Shown: positions 25,600-33,833, counted from the first letter of the stretch. The stretch: DNA of 64,000 bases from Shimia sp965227725 (GCF_965227725.1 NZ_CBDDGH010000003.1:310001-374000); one strand, 5' to 3'. Translations and numbers: made by a program. Notes: generated by a model from the letters alone, not told the origin.

Positions 25600-26204
25600 T
25601 GTCCGTGCCAACCATCCCTGTTTTGGAAACCAAACGCCTCGTGCTGCGCGGGCCGGAGCCGGAAGACTATCCGAACTTCAAGGCCACCTTTGCCTCCTAC
25701 CGCTCCCGCTTCATGGGGGGCCCGCTCAATGCCTATGAGACATGGATGCTCTATGCGGCAGAGATCGGTCACTGGAACATCCGCGGCTACGGCATGTGGA
25801 TGATCCACGACAAGGACACCGACGAGACCCTTGGCATGGCGGGCGGCTGGTTCCCTGCCAAATGGCCAGAGCGCGAGATCGCCTGGATCATCTGGCCGGA
25901 CAAGGCTGGCAAAGGCTATGCGCTTGAGGCCACCCATGCGGTGCGCCGCCACTTCTATGAACAGCTGGGCTGGGACGGCGCGGTCAGCTACATCGACCCC
26001 AAGAATCTCGACAGCATCCGGCTGGCCGAGCGTCTGGGAGCGGTGAAAGACAAAACCGCCGCCTCCGTGGATGGCCACGATGTGGTCTACCGCCACCCCA
26101 GCCCTGATGCCCTGCGCTCCTCCCAGATTGCCGATGCGATCGAGATGGAAATCAGCCATTACGCCGATCCGATGTTCAAACCGAAAGGCCACGCCCTTGA
26201 CTGA
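25599..26204 (+). CDS. GNAT-family N-acetyltransferase (third of three)
   Basis: This 201-aa paralogue has the opening LETKRLVLRGPEPEDYPNF, the acetyl-CoA loop DKAGKGYALEATHAVRR and the late motif PKNLDSIRLAERLGA. It has about 20 residues beyond the other two at the C-terminus (SSQIADAIEMEISHYADP). Its stop overlaps the TTG start of the chorismate mutase gene. Confidence 0.88.
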   Translation: MSVPTIPVLETKRLVLRGPEPEDYPNFKATFASYRSRFMGGPLNAYETWMLYAAEIGHWNIRGYGMWMIHDKDTDETLGMAGGWFPAKWPEREIAWIIWPDKAGKGYALEATHAVRRHFYEQLGWDGAVSYIDPKNLDSIRLAERLGAVKDKTAASVDGHDVVYRHPSPDALRSSQIADAIEMEISHYADPMFKPKGHALD

Positions 26205-26505
26205 CCAAGCGACTGACGCGGCACTGCGCGCCGCCGAGGTGCTCAAAGAGCACCGTGAAAGCATCGACCGCCTCGATGCGATCCTCGTCTATACGCTGGG
26301 CGAGCGGTTCAAACACACCCAGGCGGTGGGCAAACTGAAAGCCACCCACGACCTTCCCCCGTCCGATCCCGCGCGCGAAGCCACGCAGATCGCACGTCTC
26401 GAAGATCTTGCGAAACGGGCCAATCTGGATCCCGAATTCGCCAAGAATTTCCTGAATTTCATCATCGCTGAGGTCATTCAGCACCACAAGAAACATCAGG
26501 AATAA
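26197..26505 (+). CDS. chorismate mutase (AroQ class)
   Basis: This 102-aa monofunctional AroQ-type enzyme converts chorismate to prephenate. The helical motif HRESIDRLDAILVYTLGERF (about residues 18-37), the lysine in AVGKLKA and the end FLNFIIAEVIQHHK are typical. It starts at TTG (26197), which overlaps the stop of the third GNAT gene; no ATG fits the family length. Its product feeds the separate prephenate dehydratase (pheA) at 7394. Confidence 0.9.
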   Translation: MTDQATDAALRAAEVLKEHRESIDRLDAILVYTLGERFKHTQAVGKLKATHDLPPSDPAREATQIARLEDLAKRANLDPEFAKNFLNFIIAEVIQHHKKHQE

Positions 26506-26511
26506 CAAACC

Positions 26512-26603
26512 GTTGGGCAGAGACTGACCTGTCCTTCGACCCAACCCGCACCAAAACGGTGCACCCAAATATGCACGCAAGTGCAAACGCCATTATAGGA
26601 GAT
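26512..26603 (+). promoter_or_regulatory. rpsP leader with hairpins and shared ribosome-binding box
   Basis: The leader contains a possible outer stem GTTGGG / CCCAAC (26512-26517 with 26540-26545) and a hairpin GCACC-AAAAC-GGTGC (26548-26562). The 13-base box CATTATAGGAGAT (26591-26603) ends 6 bases before the ATG. The same box at the same distance precedes rplS. Confidence 0.5.
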
Positions 26604-26609
26604 ACACCC

Positions 26610-26975
26610 ATGGCTATGAAAATTCGTCTCGCCCGCGGCGGTTCCAAAAAGCGCCCTTTCTACCGCGTTGTTGCAGCGGACAGCCGCATGCCACGTGACG
26701 GCCGCTTCATCGAGAAGCTCGGCACCTACAACCCGCTGCTGCCAAAAGACAGCGAAGAGCGCGTAAAGCTGGACATGGAGCGCGTTCAGTACTGGCTGGA
26801 CCAGGGCGCACAGCCTTCTGACCGTGTTGCACGCTTCCTCGAAGCAGCAGGCACTCTGGCGAAGAAAGAGCGCAACAACCCTAAGAAAGCGGAACCAGGC
26901 CAGAAAGCCAAAGACCGCGCAGAAGAAAAAGCTGCAAAAGCAGCTGAAGCTGCTGAAGCAGCCGCAGAAGAGTAA
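26610..26975 (+). CDS. rpsP: 30S ribosomal protein S16
   Basis: This 121-aa S16 starts MAMKIRLARGGSKKRPFYRV. The ribosomal domain ends near residue 80; a C-terminal extension rich in Lys, Ala and Glu follows (KKAEPGQKAKDRAEEKAAKA), which is common in alphaproteobacteria. The ATG at 26610 follows CATTATAGGAGAT. In many bacteria it is followed directly by rimM-trmD-rplS; here bluB is inserted before rimM. Confidence 0.97.
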   Translation: MAMKIRLARGGSKKRPFYRVVAADSRMPRDGRFIEKLGTYNPLLPKDSEERVKLDMERVQYWLDQGAQPSDRVARFLEAAGTLAKKERNNPKKAEPGQKAKDRAEEKAAKAAEAAEAAAEE

Positions 26976-26992
26976 GACGGACCGGCCCCGGA

Positions 26993-27622
26993 ATGACCGA
27001 ATTCACCTCAGATTTCCGGGACGATCTGACACGGCTCATGCAGTGGCGGCGCGATGTGCGTCGCTTCCGCACCGATCCGGTGGACGAGGCACTGCTTCAG
27101 GCGTGCCTCGACACCTTTCTCCTCGCGCCCTCCGTGGGCCTGTCGGAGCCCTGGCGTGTGCTGCGCATTGAAAGCGATGAAGCTCGCACTGCCGCCCTCA
27201 AGAATTTCGAAGCTGCCAATGCCACCGCTCTGGCGGGTTATGACGGCGACCGCGCGGCGCTTTATGCGGGGCTGAAGCTGTCGGGCATGAAAGACGCCCC
27301 CGTGCAGCTTGCCATCTATTGTGACGATGCCACCGCCAAAGGCGCGGGTCTTGGCGCCGCCACAATGCCTGAAATGCGCCGCTACTCCGTGGTGGGCGCC
27401 ATCACCCAATTCTGGCTCACCGCCCGCACCTACGGGCTTGGCGTCGGCTGGGTCTCTATCCTTGATCCCGAGCAACTCAACCGCGACCTCAAAGCCCCCG
27501 AAGACTGGTCGCTCGTGGCCTATCTCTGCGTCGGCTGGCCCGAAGAGCTGTCTGACACACCCGAGCTTGCCAAAGCCGGCTGGGAAGACCGCGACGCATC
27601 GCTCTCAATCCAATCGCGCTAA
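26993..27622 (+). CDS. bluB: 5,6-dimethylbenzimidazole synthase (BluB)
   Basis: This 209-aa flavin-destructase of the nitroreductase fold cuts reduced FMN to 5,6-dimethylbenzimidazole, the lower ligand of vitamin B12. Family features include the opening WRRDVRRFRTDPV, LLAPSVGLSEPWR (about residues 42-54) and the late LGVGWVSILDPEQL. It lies 17 bases behind rpsP, which suggests co-transcription. No cobalamin riboswitch and no other cobalamin gene was seen in the window. Confidence 0.93.
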   Translation: MTEFTSDFRDDLTRLMQWRRDVRRFRTDPVDEALLQACLDTFLLAPSVGLSEPWRVLRIESDEARTAALKNFEAANATALAGYDGDRAALYAGLKLSGMKDAPVQLAIYCDDATAKGAGLGAATMPEMRRYSVVGAITQFWLTARTYGLGVGWVSILDPEQLNRDLKAPEDWSLVAYLCVGWPEELSDTPELAKAGWEDRDASLSIQSR

Positions 27623-27660
27623 AGGCTCCAAAGACAGGCCACACCACGGGTCTTTCTCTT

Positions 27661-27715
27661 GACCAAAATATCCAGGGTGAAGTCACAACCCTGTTGTGAC
27701 GAGGGCAGCGCCCTC
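27661..27715 (+). repeat. dispersed AAATATCC-type intergenic repeat, copy B
   Basis: The head GACCAAAATATCCAGGGTGA is followed by hairpin GTCACAA-ccctg-TTGTGAC (27682-27700) and hairpin GAGGGC-AGC-GCCCTC (27701-27715). It lies in the 182-base interval between bluB and rimM. It has the same head-hairpin-hairpin layout as the inverted copy at 49111-49167. Confidence 0.72.
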
Positions 27716-27804
27716 CCTACGCCGCTCCCCACAAACACCTCCCTCCCTTGCGTCCCGTGCCACAATCATGGAAAACAAGCGCCAAGCAAAACAAAGGCCC
27801 CGCC

Positions 27805-28323
27805 ATGAGCGACACCCCTTCTGATCTCATCTGCGTTGGCGCCATTGGCGGCGCTTACGGCGTGCGCGGCGAAGTCCGCCTCAAAAGCTTCACCGCCGAA
27901 GCAGACGCCATCGCCGACTACGCCCCGCTGCTAACTGAAGACGGTGCCTTCGAATTCACCGTCACCATCACCCGCGCCATCAAAAATGGTCTTGCAGCGC
28001 GGCTCTCAGGCATTGCCACCAAGGAACAGGCCGATGCGCTCAAAGGCGTGAAACTCTTTGTTCCGCGGGATCGGCTGCCGGAAACCGACGATGATGAATA
28101 TTACTACACCGATCTGGTCGGGCTTGAGGTGCGCGACACCGGCGGCGCGGCGCTTGGCACGGTGAAAACCGTGGTCAACCACGGCTCGACCGACCTTCTG
28201 GAAGTGCTCCGCCCGGGCAGCGCGGAAACCGTGCTCCTGCCCTTCACCCTGGCGGCGGTGCCCACTGTCGACATCGCCTCCGGCCGCATCATTGCCGACC
28301 CGCCCGAGGGGCTGTTTGACTGA
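27805..28323 (+). CDS. rimM: 16S rRNA processing protein RimM
   Basis: This 172-aa 30S-maturation factor has the N-terminal RimM domain CVGAIGGAYGVRGEVRLKSF and the C-terminal PRC-barrel (from DDEYYYTDLVGLEV, about residue 93). It assists assembly of the 30S head. The ATG at 27805 was preferred over 27748 because it matches the family N-terminus. The stop overlaps the trmD ATG (TGATG). Confidence 0.95.
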   Translation: MSDTPSDLICVGAIGGAYGVRGEVRLKSFTAEADAIADYAPLLTEDGAFEFTVTITRAIKNGLAARLSGIATKEQADALKGVKLFVPRDRLPETDDDEYYYTDLVGLEVRDTGGAALGTVKTVVNHGSTDLLEVLRPGSAETVLLPFTLAAVPTVDIASGRIIADPPEGLFD

Positions 28324-29135
28324 TGAGCGACACCACCAAGAAGCCGAAGTCTCACGGCCGCCTTTCGATCTCTGCTTCGCTCAAGCCGCGCGAGCTGATC
28401 ACCCACAATCCCCGTCTCGCCGGGGTCTGGACCGCGCGCATCATCACGCTCTTTCCCGATGCCTTCCCCGGCGTTCTGGGCGAAAGCCTGACCGGCAAGG
28501 CGCTCAAAGATGGCAAATGGCAGCTGGAAACCACCAATCTGCGCGATTTTGGCCTGACCAAACACCGCAACGTGGATGACACCCCTGCAGGCGGCGGCGC
28601 GGGCATGGTGCTGCGCCCCGATGTGCTGGGCAACGCCATTGAGCACACCATGCGCGGCGCGCGCGGCAACTGGCCGCTGGTCTATCTCTCACCACGTGGC
28701 CGCCGCTTTGATCAGCGCATGGCGCGCGCGTGGTCAAAGGCCGATGGCGTCACCATGCTCTGCGGCCGGTTTGAAGGCGTGGATCAGCGCGTGCTGGATC
28801 ACTACAACATCATGGAAGTCAGCCTTGGCGATTTTGTTCTGACCGGCGGTGAGATCGCCGCACAGGCCATGATCGACGCCACCGTGCGCCTTCTACCCTC
28901 CGTGCTGGGCAATGCCGACAGCATTGAGGAAGAAAGCCACTCCAACGGCCTTCTGGAACACCCGCAATACACCCGCCCGGCGGAGTGGATGGGCCGCCCG
29001 ATCCCGGATGTGCTGATGTCCGGCCACCACGGCAACATCGAAAAATGGCGCCGCGAGATGGCAGAACAGATCACTCAAGAGCGCCGGCCGGACATGTGGT
29101 CCGCCTATGAGTCGCAAAAGAAAAGCGGTCGGTAA
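28323..29135 (+). CDS. trmD: tRNA (guanine-N1)-methyltransferase TrmD
   Basis: This 270-aa SPOUT methyltransferase makes m1G37 in tRNA, preventing frameshifts. The core starts with ARIITLFPDAFPGVLGESL. The trefoil-knot SAM site includes YLSPRGRRFDQ, LCGRFEGVDQRV and GDFVLTGGE, and the C-terminal part includes NGLLEHPQYTRP. An N-terminal extension of about 36 residues (KKPKSHGRLSISASLKPREL) precedes the core compared with the E. coli protein. It is coupled to rimM. Confidence 0.95.
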   Translation: MSDTTKKPKSHGRLSISASLKPRELITHNPRLAGVWTARIITLFPDAFPGVLGESLTGKALKDGKWQLETTNLRDFGLTKHRNVDDTPAGGGAGMVLRPDVLGNAIEHTMRGARGNWPLVYLSPRGRRFDQRMARAWSKADGVTMLCGRFEGVDQRVLDHYNIMEVSLGDFVLTGGEIAAQAMIDATVRLLPSVLGNADSIEEESHSNGLLEHPQYTRPAEWMGRPIPDVLMSGHHGNIEKWRREMAEQITQERRPDMWSAYESQKKSGR

Positions 29136-29150
29136 ACCTACGCATCGTCC

Positions 29151-29175
29151 GCGCAAGGACACCAAGTCCTTGCGC
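29151..29175. repeat. perfect 10-bp hairpin after trmD
   Basis: GCGCAAGGAC-ACCAA-GTCCTTGCGC begins 15 bases after the trmD stop. No T-run follows on the plus strand, so it may be a weak terminator or an mRNA 3'-end stabiliser. Confidence 0.55.
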
Positions 29176-29226
29176 CGCGACGCGCGCCATGTTTTCCTCC
29201 CGGCATAGAAATTTCATATAGGGATC

Positions 29227-29565
29227 ATGCACATGGCCGCCAAATTTGAGCTTTACACCGACAAAGCCGGAGAATTTCGCTTCCGCCTGAAAGCTGGCAA
29301 CGGCGAGAACATCCTCGCCTCTGAAGGCTACAAACAGAAAGCCAGCGCCGAAAACGGCATCGAAAGCGTGAAGAAAAATGCAGGCGACGATGACCGCTAC
29401 GAGCGCAAAGAAACCAGCGCCGGCAAACATATGTTCAACCTCAAGGCCAGCAACGGTCAGGTCATCGGCACCTCGCAAAGCTACACCAGCGCCTCAGGCC
29501 GCGACAACGGCATCGAAAGCGTCAAGAAAAACGCCCCCGACGCCGAAGTTGTTGAAGTCGAGTAA
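29227..29565 (+). CDS. YegP-like DUF1508 protein
   Basis: This 112-aa (or 110-aa) protein is built of two tandem DUF1508 repeats: FELYTDKAGEFRFRLKAGNG at about residues 8-27, and ETSAGKHMFNLKASNGQVIG at about 61-80. Each ends in an AENGIESVKKNA-type segment. The function of this family is not established. Two ATGs, two codons apart, are possible starts. It stands alone between trmD and the hydrolase gene. Confidence 0.88.
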   Translation: MHMAAKFELYTDKAGEFRFRLKAGNGENILASEGYKQKASAENGIESVKKNAGDDDRYERKETSAGKHMFNLKASNGQVIGTSQSYTSASGRDNGIESVKKNAPDAEVVEVE

Positions 29566-29684
29566 GACAACGCCGATATAACTCGTCATACAGCGCGCAA
29601 GGGTTCATCCACCGCCAGCCAGATCCAGACCTCCGCCTTAAACCGAGTGATCTTTGTTTAAGGCCCTTTGATTGGCAGAACACC

Positions 29685-30626
29685 TTGCGCAACTTTCTTC
29701 TCAGCCTCACGGCTATCCTCGCTCTTGCGACGCCCATCTGGGGCGAAACGATCACGATCCCGGGTCCTGAAGGCCCATTGGAAGGCGCGCTGATTTCCGC
29801 GCCAGATGCCTCCGACATCGTTGTGATCATCCCCGGCTCTGGTCCGATTGATCGAGACGGCAATATGCCGAGCTTCCAATCCAAGACCGACCTCTACAAA
29901 CAAATCGCCGAAGCGCTCGCTGCAGAGGGGGTCGCTTCCCTGCGCGTGGACAAACGCGGCTTTTTTGGCAGTGATCAGGCGATTGCTGATCCAAACGACG
30001 TGACCATTGGCGGCTATGCTGAAGACATGGTCAATTGGGTTGGCCGCGCGCGCCAAGTTGCCCCCTGTGTTTGGCTCGCGGGCCATTCCGAAGGTGGTCT
30101 GGTGGCGCTCTACGCAGCACAGACCTCGCCTGAAGGGCTTTGCGGATTGATCCTGATGGCCGCCCCCGGTCGCCCCGTTGGGCAGATCTTGATCGAACAA
30201 ATGGAGCGCAACCCGGCAAACGCCCCCCTTCTCGACGATGTCAAATCTCTTGTGACCGATCTGGAGCAGGGCAAAACCCGCCCGTTTTCCGAAGTACCAC
30301 CCGCCCTTCATGCGCTGTTTCGCCCCGGCCTGCAGCGCTATATGACCGATCTGTTCTCGCATGATCCGATCGCGCTTGCCCGCGTCTGGGCAGGCCCCGC
30401 TTTGGTGCTGCAAGGGGATCGCGACGCTCAGGTCCAGATGCGCGATGCCGACCTTCTGATCAGCGCTTTGCCAAACGGTGATCGCGTGGATCTGTCTGGT
30501 GGCACGCACATTCTGAAAGACGATGTGCCGGGCAACCCTTTCGCCACCTACTCAGATCCCAGCCTGCCACTGCATCCTGATCTGATACCGGCCATTGTCG
30601 ATTTTCTGAACGCTCAAAAAGAGTAA
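29685..30626 (+). CDS. secreted alpha/beta hydrolase
   Basis: This 313-aa alpha/beta hydrolase has an N-terminal signal peptide (MRNFLLSLTAILALATPIWG). The oxyanion segment is IPGSGPIDRDGN, the nucleophile elbow is AGHSEGG (serine at about residue 131), an acid candidate is GDRDAQVQ (about 247), and the histidine is in GGTHILKDD (about 271). The start codon appears to be TTG (29685); no ATG fits the signal peptide and the ribosome-binding site is weak. The substrate is unknown. Confidence 0.82.
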   Translation: MRNFLLSLTAILALATPIWGETITIPGPEGPLEGALISAPDASDIVVIIPGSGPIDRDGNMPSFQSKTDLYKQIAEALAAEGVASLRVDKRGFFGSDQAIADPNDVTIGGYAEDMVNWVGRARQVAPCVWLAGHSEGGLVALYAAQTSPEGLCGLILMAAPGRPVGQILIEQMERNPANAPLLDDVKSLVTDLEQGKTRPFSEVPPALHALFRPGLQRYMTDLFSHDPIALARVWAGPALVLQGDRDAQVQMRDADLLISALPNGDRVDLSGGTHILKDDVPGNPFATYSDPSLPLHPDLIPAIVDFLNAQKE

Positions 30627-30703
30627 GCGCGCCACTTGGAGCACCGGCAGGATCACTCATCAAGGCCGCCTCATTTGCAGGGCCAACCGCGGAGCAAAAA
30701 CAT

Positions 30704-30739
30704 AAAATGCGGTCTGCGCATCCCACAACACAGACCGCA
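30704..30739 (-). terminator. terminator of the Sel1-repeat gene
   Basis: On the minus strand TGCGGTCTG / CAGACCGCA pair around a 13-base loop and are followed by TTTTATGTTTTTG, 25 bases after the stop. Confidence 0.75.
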
Positions 30740-30763
30740 CCCTCCCTGGGAGAGTTCAGGGAG

Positions 30764-31858
30764 CTACGCGCTTGGGGTCATCTTGGCCAGCTCCCCAGCA
30801 ATGGCCTTGATGACTTTCGCGCGCAGAGGGCCAAGACGACACTCCGCCTGAATGCCGGTGTCTTGGCAAAACGACACAACCGCCCACATGGTGCGTGTGT
30901 TAAAAATCCCGGTGGTCGGCCCCACCCGATAGCCCCGCGTCCGCAGCTCTTCCTGCAAAACATGCACAAAGGCGTTTTTGTCGAGCCGCGACACCACATA
31001 AAGCGCCCGCTCATAGTCCGCATCAGAAGCCTCTGAAACGATCTGCTGCGCCAAGGGCCGGAAGGCCCGCGCATCATGGGTGTCATAAGCCAGCAACAAG
31101 CCTTCCTCTGCCCGCGCACGTCCGCGAAGGGCCGCATGTGCCACCAGCTCGGACCGCAGCGCCAAAGTCTCTGCATCATCCTGCCCGCGCCACAGGCGCA
31201 ACAACGCTTCGGCGGCCTTTCCTCCGGCCTTGCCGCTGTCCTGCCGCGCAACATCCAGCATCTGCGCCGTCAACAGGTCTGCGTCGACATCAAATTCCGC
31301 CCCCTGCTGCATTGCGCTCAACACAACTTTCATCGAGGCCACGTCCCCGGCTTGGGCAAAACGGGTCAACTCCGCGCGCCCAAAGGGCTTGTCGGAGGCT
31401 TCGGCAAACCGCCCCAGATAGTGATATTGCGCGCGCAACGCCTGCGCCTTCTCAACGCCAGCCTCTGAGGCCACATTCAGCTGCGTCAGGGCCTCCACAG
31501 CCTGACCTTGGGACATCAAAAGCTTTGCATAGCTCGTGCGCACATTATCGCGCCCTGCATTGATTGCGGCCTGATACCACAGCGCCGCCGCATCCGGATC
31601 AACCGATGTGCCAATCCCTTTCAGGTGATAATACGCCAGCCGCGCCTGTGCCCGCGCATTGCCATCCTGGGCAAGCGCCTGCATTTCCAGAAACGCCGCA
31701 GCGGTGTCTTTTGGCATCTCGGTGCCAAACCGCAGCGCCTCCGCTTTGGCGTAGCGCTCCTTCTCAGTGAGGGCCTGCATCGCAAACACCGATGTGTCTG
31801 CCAAAGGGGTCGCGGTCAGTGCTGCAAAAGAGAGTGCAAACAGTAGTCTTCGGGTCAT
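30764..31858 (-). CDS. Sel1-repeat protein with C-terminal peptidoglycan-binding-like domain
   Basis: This 364-aa exported protein starts MTRRLLFALSFAALTATPLA, a signal peptide. Sel1/TPR-like helical repeats follow: GNARAQARLAYYHLKGIGTS and DPDAAALWYQAAINAGRDNV are clear repeat units near residues 65-105. The last 60 residues (LQEELRTRGYRVGPTTGIFN) resemble a peptidoglycan-binding fold. The open frame reaches 32023, but the signal peptide fixes the ATG at 31858. A GH25 lysozyme-like lipoprotein gene lies just upstream on the same strand, so a shared cell-wall role is inferred. Confidence 0.8.
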   Translation of the reverse strand: MTRRLLFALSFAALTATPLADTSVFAMQALTEKERYAKAEALRFGTEMPKDTAAAFLEMQALAQDGNARAQARLAYYHLKGIGTSVDPDAAALWYQAAINAGRDNVRTSYAKLLMSQGQAVEALTQLNVASEAGVEKAQALRAQYHYLGRFAEASDKPFGRAELTRFAQAGDVASMKVVLSAMQQGAEFDVDADLLTAQMLDVARQDSGKAGGKAAEALLRLWRGQDDAETLALRSELVAHAALRGRARAEEGLLLAYDTHDARAFRPLAQQIVSEASDADYERALYVVSRLDKNAFVHVLQEELRTRGYRVGPTTGIFNTRTMWAVVSFCQDTGIQAECRLGPLRAKVIKAIAGELAKMTPSA

Positions 31859-31973
31859 CGTTGCCTCCTGAGAGTTGGGATACCCACAGGAAACAGCAGA
31901 ACCGCCATTGCCGGACACGCGCAAAAGGATAGTGCTCCCCGCTTTGGAACAGCTTTCCATCCGGATGCCGTGT

Positions 31974-32792
31974 TCAGAGGCCCTGCCAGCGCACCCAGGT
32001 TTCTGGACTGCCCCGAAACACATTCAAATCCACTTCACCCGCAATCCCCGGCACCAGCCCCGTGCCGCTATATTGCCAGAACACCCAGCGCGCGCCGGGA
32101 TAGGTCTTTTGCGGATGATCCGCGACCGAGCGCAGCCAGAACTCCGTTCCATCCAGCCCGCCAATCCCGGTATCGCGGTAAAAATCCACCGTGGTGTAGA
32201 CAATCGGCCGCCGCCCATAATGCGCCTCAAGCATCGCGAGGAATTTGCGCGCTTCACGCCTCACGGTCCGCCCGTCGGGGCGCAACCGGCAGGTCCTGGA
32301 ATGCGGTGTCCACTCCATATCCAGCACATGCGGCAACGGCGCACCGCGCGGCACATTGCGGATGAACCAGCGCGCCTGACTTTCCGCTGAACGACAGAAA
32401 TAATAGTAGTGATAGGCGCCCCAGGGCACGCCTGCGGCCTGCGCGCCTCTGCGATGGGCATCAAACATAGGGTCTGCCAGATCACCGCCCTCTGTGGCTT
32501 TGATAAAGGCAAAGCTCACCCCTGCCCGACGTGCCGCGTGCCAATCCACGGTTTGCTGCCAGCGCGACACATCAATGCCATGCACCGGATGGCGCTCAGG
32601 CGGGCGACGGTCCCACTCCACCGGATCGGCATCTCCAAAGGTGGGATAGGTCCTCAGCCGCGCCACCTCGGCGGCGACCCGCGCGTCTTCGGCGGCAGCG
32701 GCGTCATTGATGGGTGCCGGGGTCTCATAAGCCGCAGGTGCGCAGCCCAGCAAAGCCCCTGCCAAAATCAGCACACCCACCCAACGCATCAT
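31974..32792 (-). CDS. GH25-family (lysozyme-like) lipoprotein
   Basis: This 272-aa glycoside hydrolase family 25 protein, of the type that cleaves peptidoglycan, has a lipoprotein signal with lipobox ALLGC (cysteine 17). The GH25 barrel begins HGIDVSRWQQTVDW (about residue 69), continues with SFAFIKATEGGD and the catalytic pair VLDMEW (about residues 155-160), and ends FWQYSGTGLVPG. All expected acidic residues are present. It is upstream of the Sel1/peptidoglycan-binding-like gene, 115 bases apart. Confidence 0.9.
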   Translation of the reverse strand: MMRWVGVLILAGALLGCAPAAYETPAPINDAAAAEDARVAAEVARLRTYPTFGDADPVEWDRRPPERHPVHGIDVSRWQQTVDWHAARRAGVSFAFIKATEGGDLADPMFDAHRRGAQAAGVPWGAYHYYYFCRSAESQARWFIRNVPRGAPLPHVLDMEWTPHSRTCRLRPDGRTVRREARKFLAMLEAHYGRRPIVYTTVDFYRDTGIGGLDGTEFWLRSVADHPQKTYPGARWVFWQYSGTGLVPGIAGEVDLNVFRGSPETWVRWQGL

Positions 32793-33204
32793 CTAAAACC
32801 GCCCACGCCTCAACGCCTTTTGTGTAAGCAGTTAAGCGTTGCGCACAGGCCCCGCACAAGGCACAAGCGGCGCGCGGCATGCAACCGGCAGCTCTTCGCC
32901 AGACACGCCGCGCAGCTGCGCCATTGCGCGTGGTGTGGATACGCAATCCACCCTTGCGCCAAAGCCCGATTTCCCCTAAGAACCGCCCGTCCACGGCTCT
33001 TACCGAGTCGTTTGGGCGTGCTGTGCAGTGTGCAAACCTCTGCTTTCTTCGGCTTAGGCTACAGGCGCGGCGCAAAAGACAAGAAAAGACGACCTGACCC
33101 TCTGGCGGGCGCTGTGCACATGGCGGACCCGGAAGAAGACCAAGAGTTCTGAGGTGCATCAAACCTTTGTGGATATAACCACAAGCATTATAGGAGATGA
33201 TCCA
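32793..33204. other. intergenic region upstream of rplS
   Basis: These 412 bases hold no gene that could be supported; a short open frame at 32879-33097 has no family features or ribosome-binding site. It should contain the promoters of the GH25 gene (minus) and rplS (plus), but no convincing hexamers were seen. The last 40 bases contain the hairpin and ribosome-binding box of rplS. Confidence 0.6.
33167..33198 (+). promoter_or_regulatory. rplS leader hairpin and ribosome-binding box
   Basis: TTGTGG-ATATAA-CCACAA (33167-33184) is a perfect 6-bp hairpin placed directly before CATTATAGGAGAT (33186-33198), which ends 6 bases before the rplS ATG. The same 13-base box precedes rpsP. Confidence 0.5.
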
Positions 33205-33579
33205 ATGGATCTGATCGCACAGCTCGAAGCGGAGCAGATTGCTGCGCTGGGGAAAGAGATCCCCGATTTCAAAGCCGGTGACACCATCCGTGTTGGCTTT
33301 AAAGTGACCGAAGGTTCGCGCACCCGTGTGCAGAACTACGAAGGCGTCTGCATCAGCCGCAAAAACGGCTCCGGCATCGCCGGCTCGTTCACCGTTCGCA
33401 AGATTTCCTTTGGCGAAGGCGTGGAACGTGTGTTCCCACTGTACTCCACCAACATCGACAGCATCACCGTTGTGCGTCGTGGTCGTGTACGTCGCGCCAA
33501 ACTGTACTATCTGCGCGCCCGTCGCGGTAAATCCGCACGTATCGCAGAAGACACCAACTACAAGCCCAAAAAAGCGTAA
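33205..33579 (+). CDS. rplS: 50S ribosomal protein L19
   Basis: This 124-aa L19 begins MDLIAQLEAEQIAALGKEIP and has the typical FKAGDTIRVGFKVTEGSRTR and SGIAGSFTVRKISFGEGVER segments. It lies at the interface of the ribosomal subunits. The ATG at 33205 is fixed by the strong upstream box. rpmE follows after 11 bases. In many bacteria rplS directly follows trmD; here about 4 kb intervenes. Confidence 0.97.
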   Translation: MDLIAQLEAEQIAALGKEIPDFKAGDTIRVGFKVTEGSRTRVQNYEGVCISRKNGSGIAGSFTVRKISFGEGVERVFPLYSTNIDSITVVRRGRVRRAKLYYLRARRGKSARIAEDTNYKPKKA

Positions 33580-33590
33580 GGAGTGGTCTC

Positions 33591-33812
33591 ATGAAAAAAG
33601 ATACCCATCCCGATTACCACTTCATCGACGTGAAAATGACCGACGGCACCATCATCAAGATGCGTTCCACCTGGGGCAAAGAAGGCGACACCATGGCGCT
33701 GGACGTAGACCCATCCGTGCACCCGGCATGGAACGGTGGCTCCACCCGTCTTATGGATGCCGGTGGCCGCGTGTCCAAATTCAAAAAGAAATACGAAGGT
33801 CTGGGCTTCTAA
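33591..33812 (+). CDS. rpmE: 50S ribosomal protein L31
   Basis: This 73-aa L31 starts MKKDTHPDYHFIDVKMTDGT. It lacks the CxxC zinc pair, as in the cysteine-less forms common in this group. It is co-transcribed with rplS (AAGGAG overlaps the end of the 11-base spacer) and is followed by a strong terminator. Confidence 0.95.
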   Translation: MKKDTHPDYHFIDVKMTDGTIIKMRSTWGKEGDTMALDVDPSVHPAWNGGSTRLMDAGGRVSKFKKKYEGLGF

Positions 33813-33833
33813 GCTTAGCAACCAACGTTTCAG

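Noticed and set aside
29151..29175. Hairpin after trmD as a standard terminator
   Set aside because: The stem is perfect but no T-run follows, so it is listed only as a hairpin.
32879..33097. 72-codon open frame in the rplS upstream region
   Set aside because: No ribosome-binding site, no family feature, and random-looking composition.
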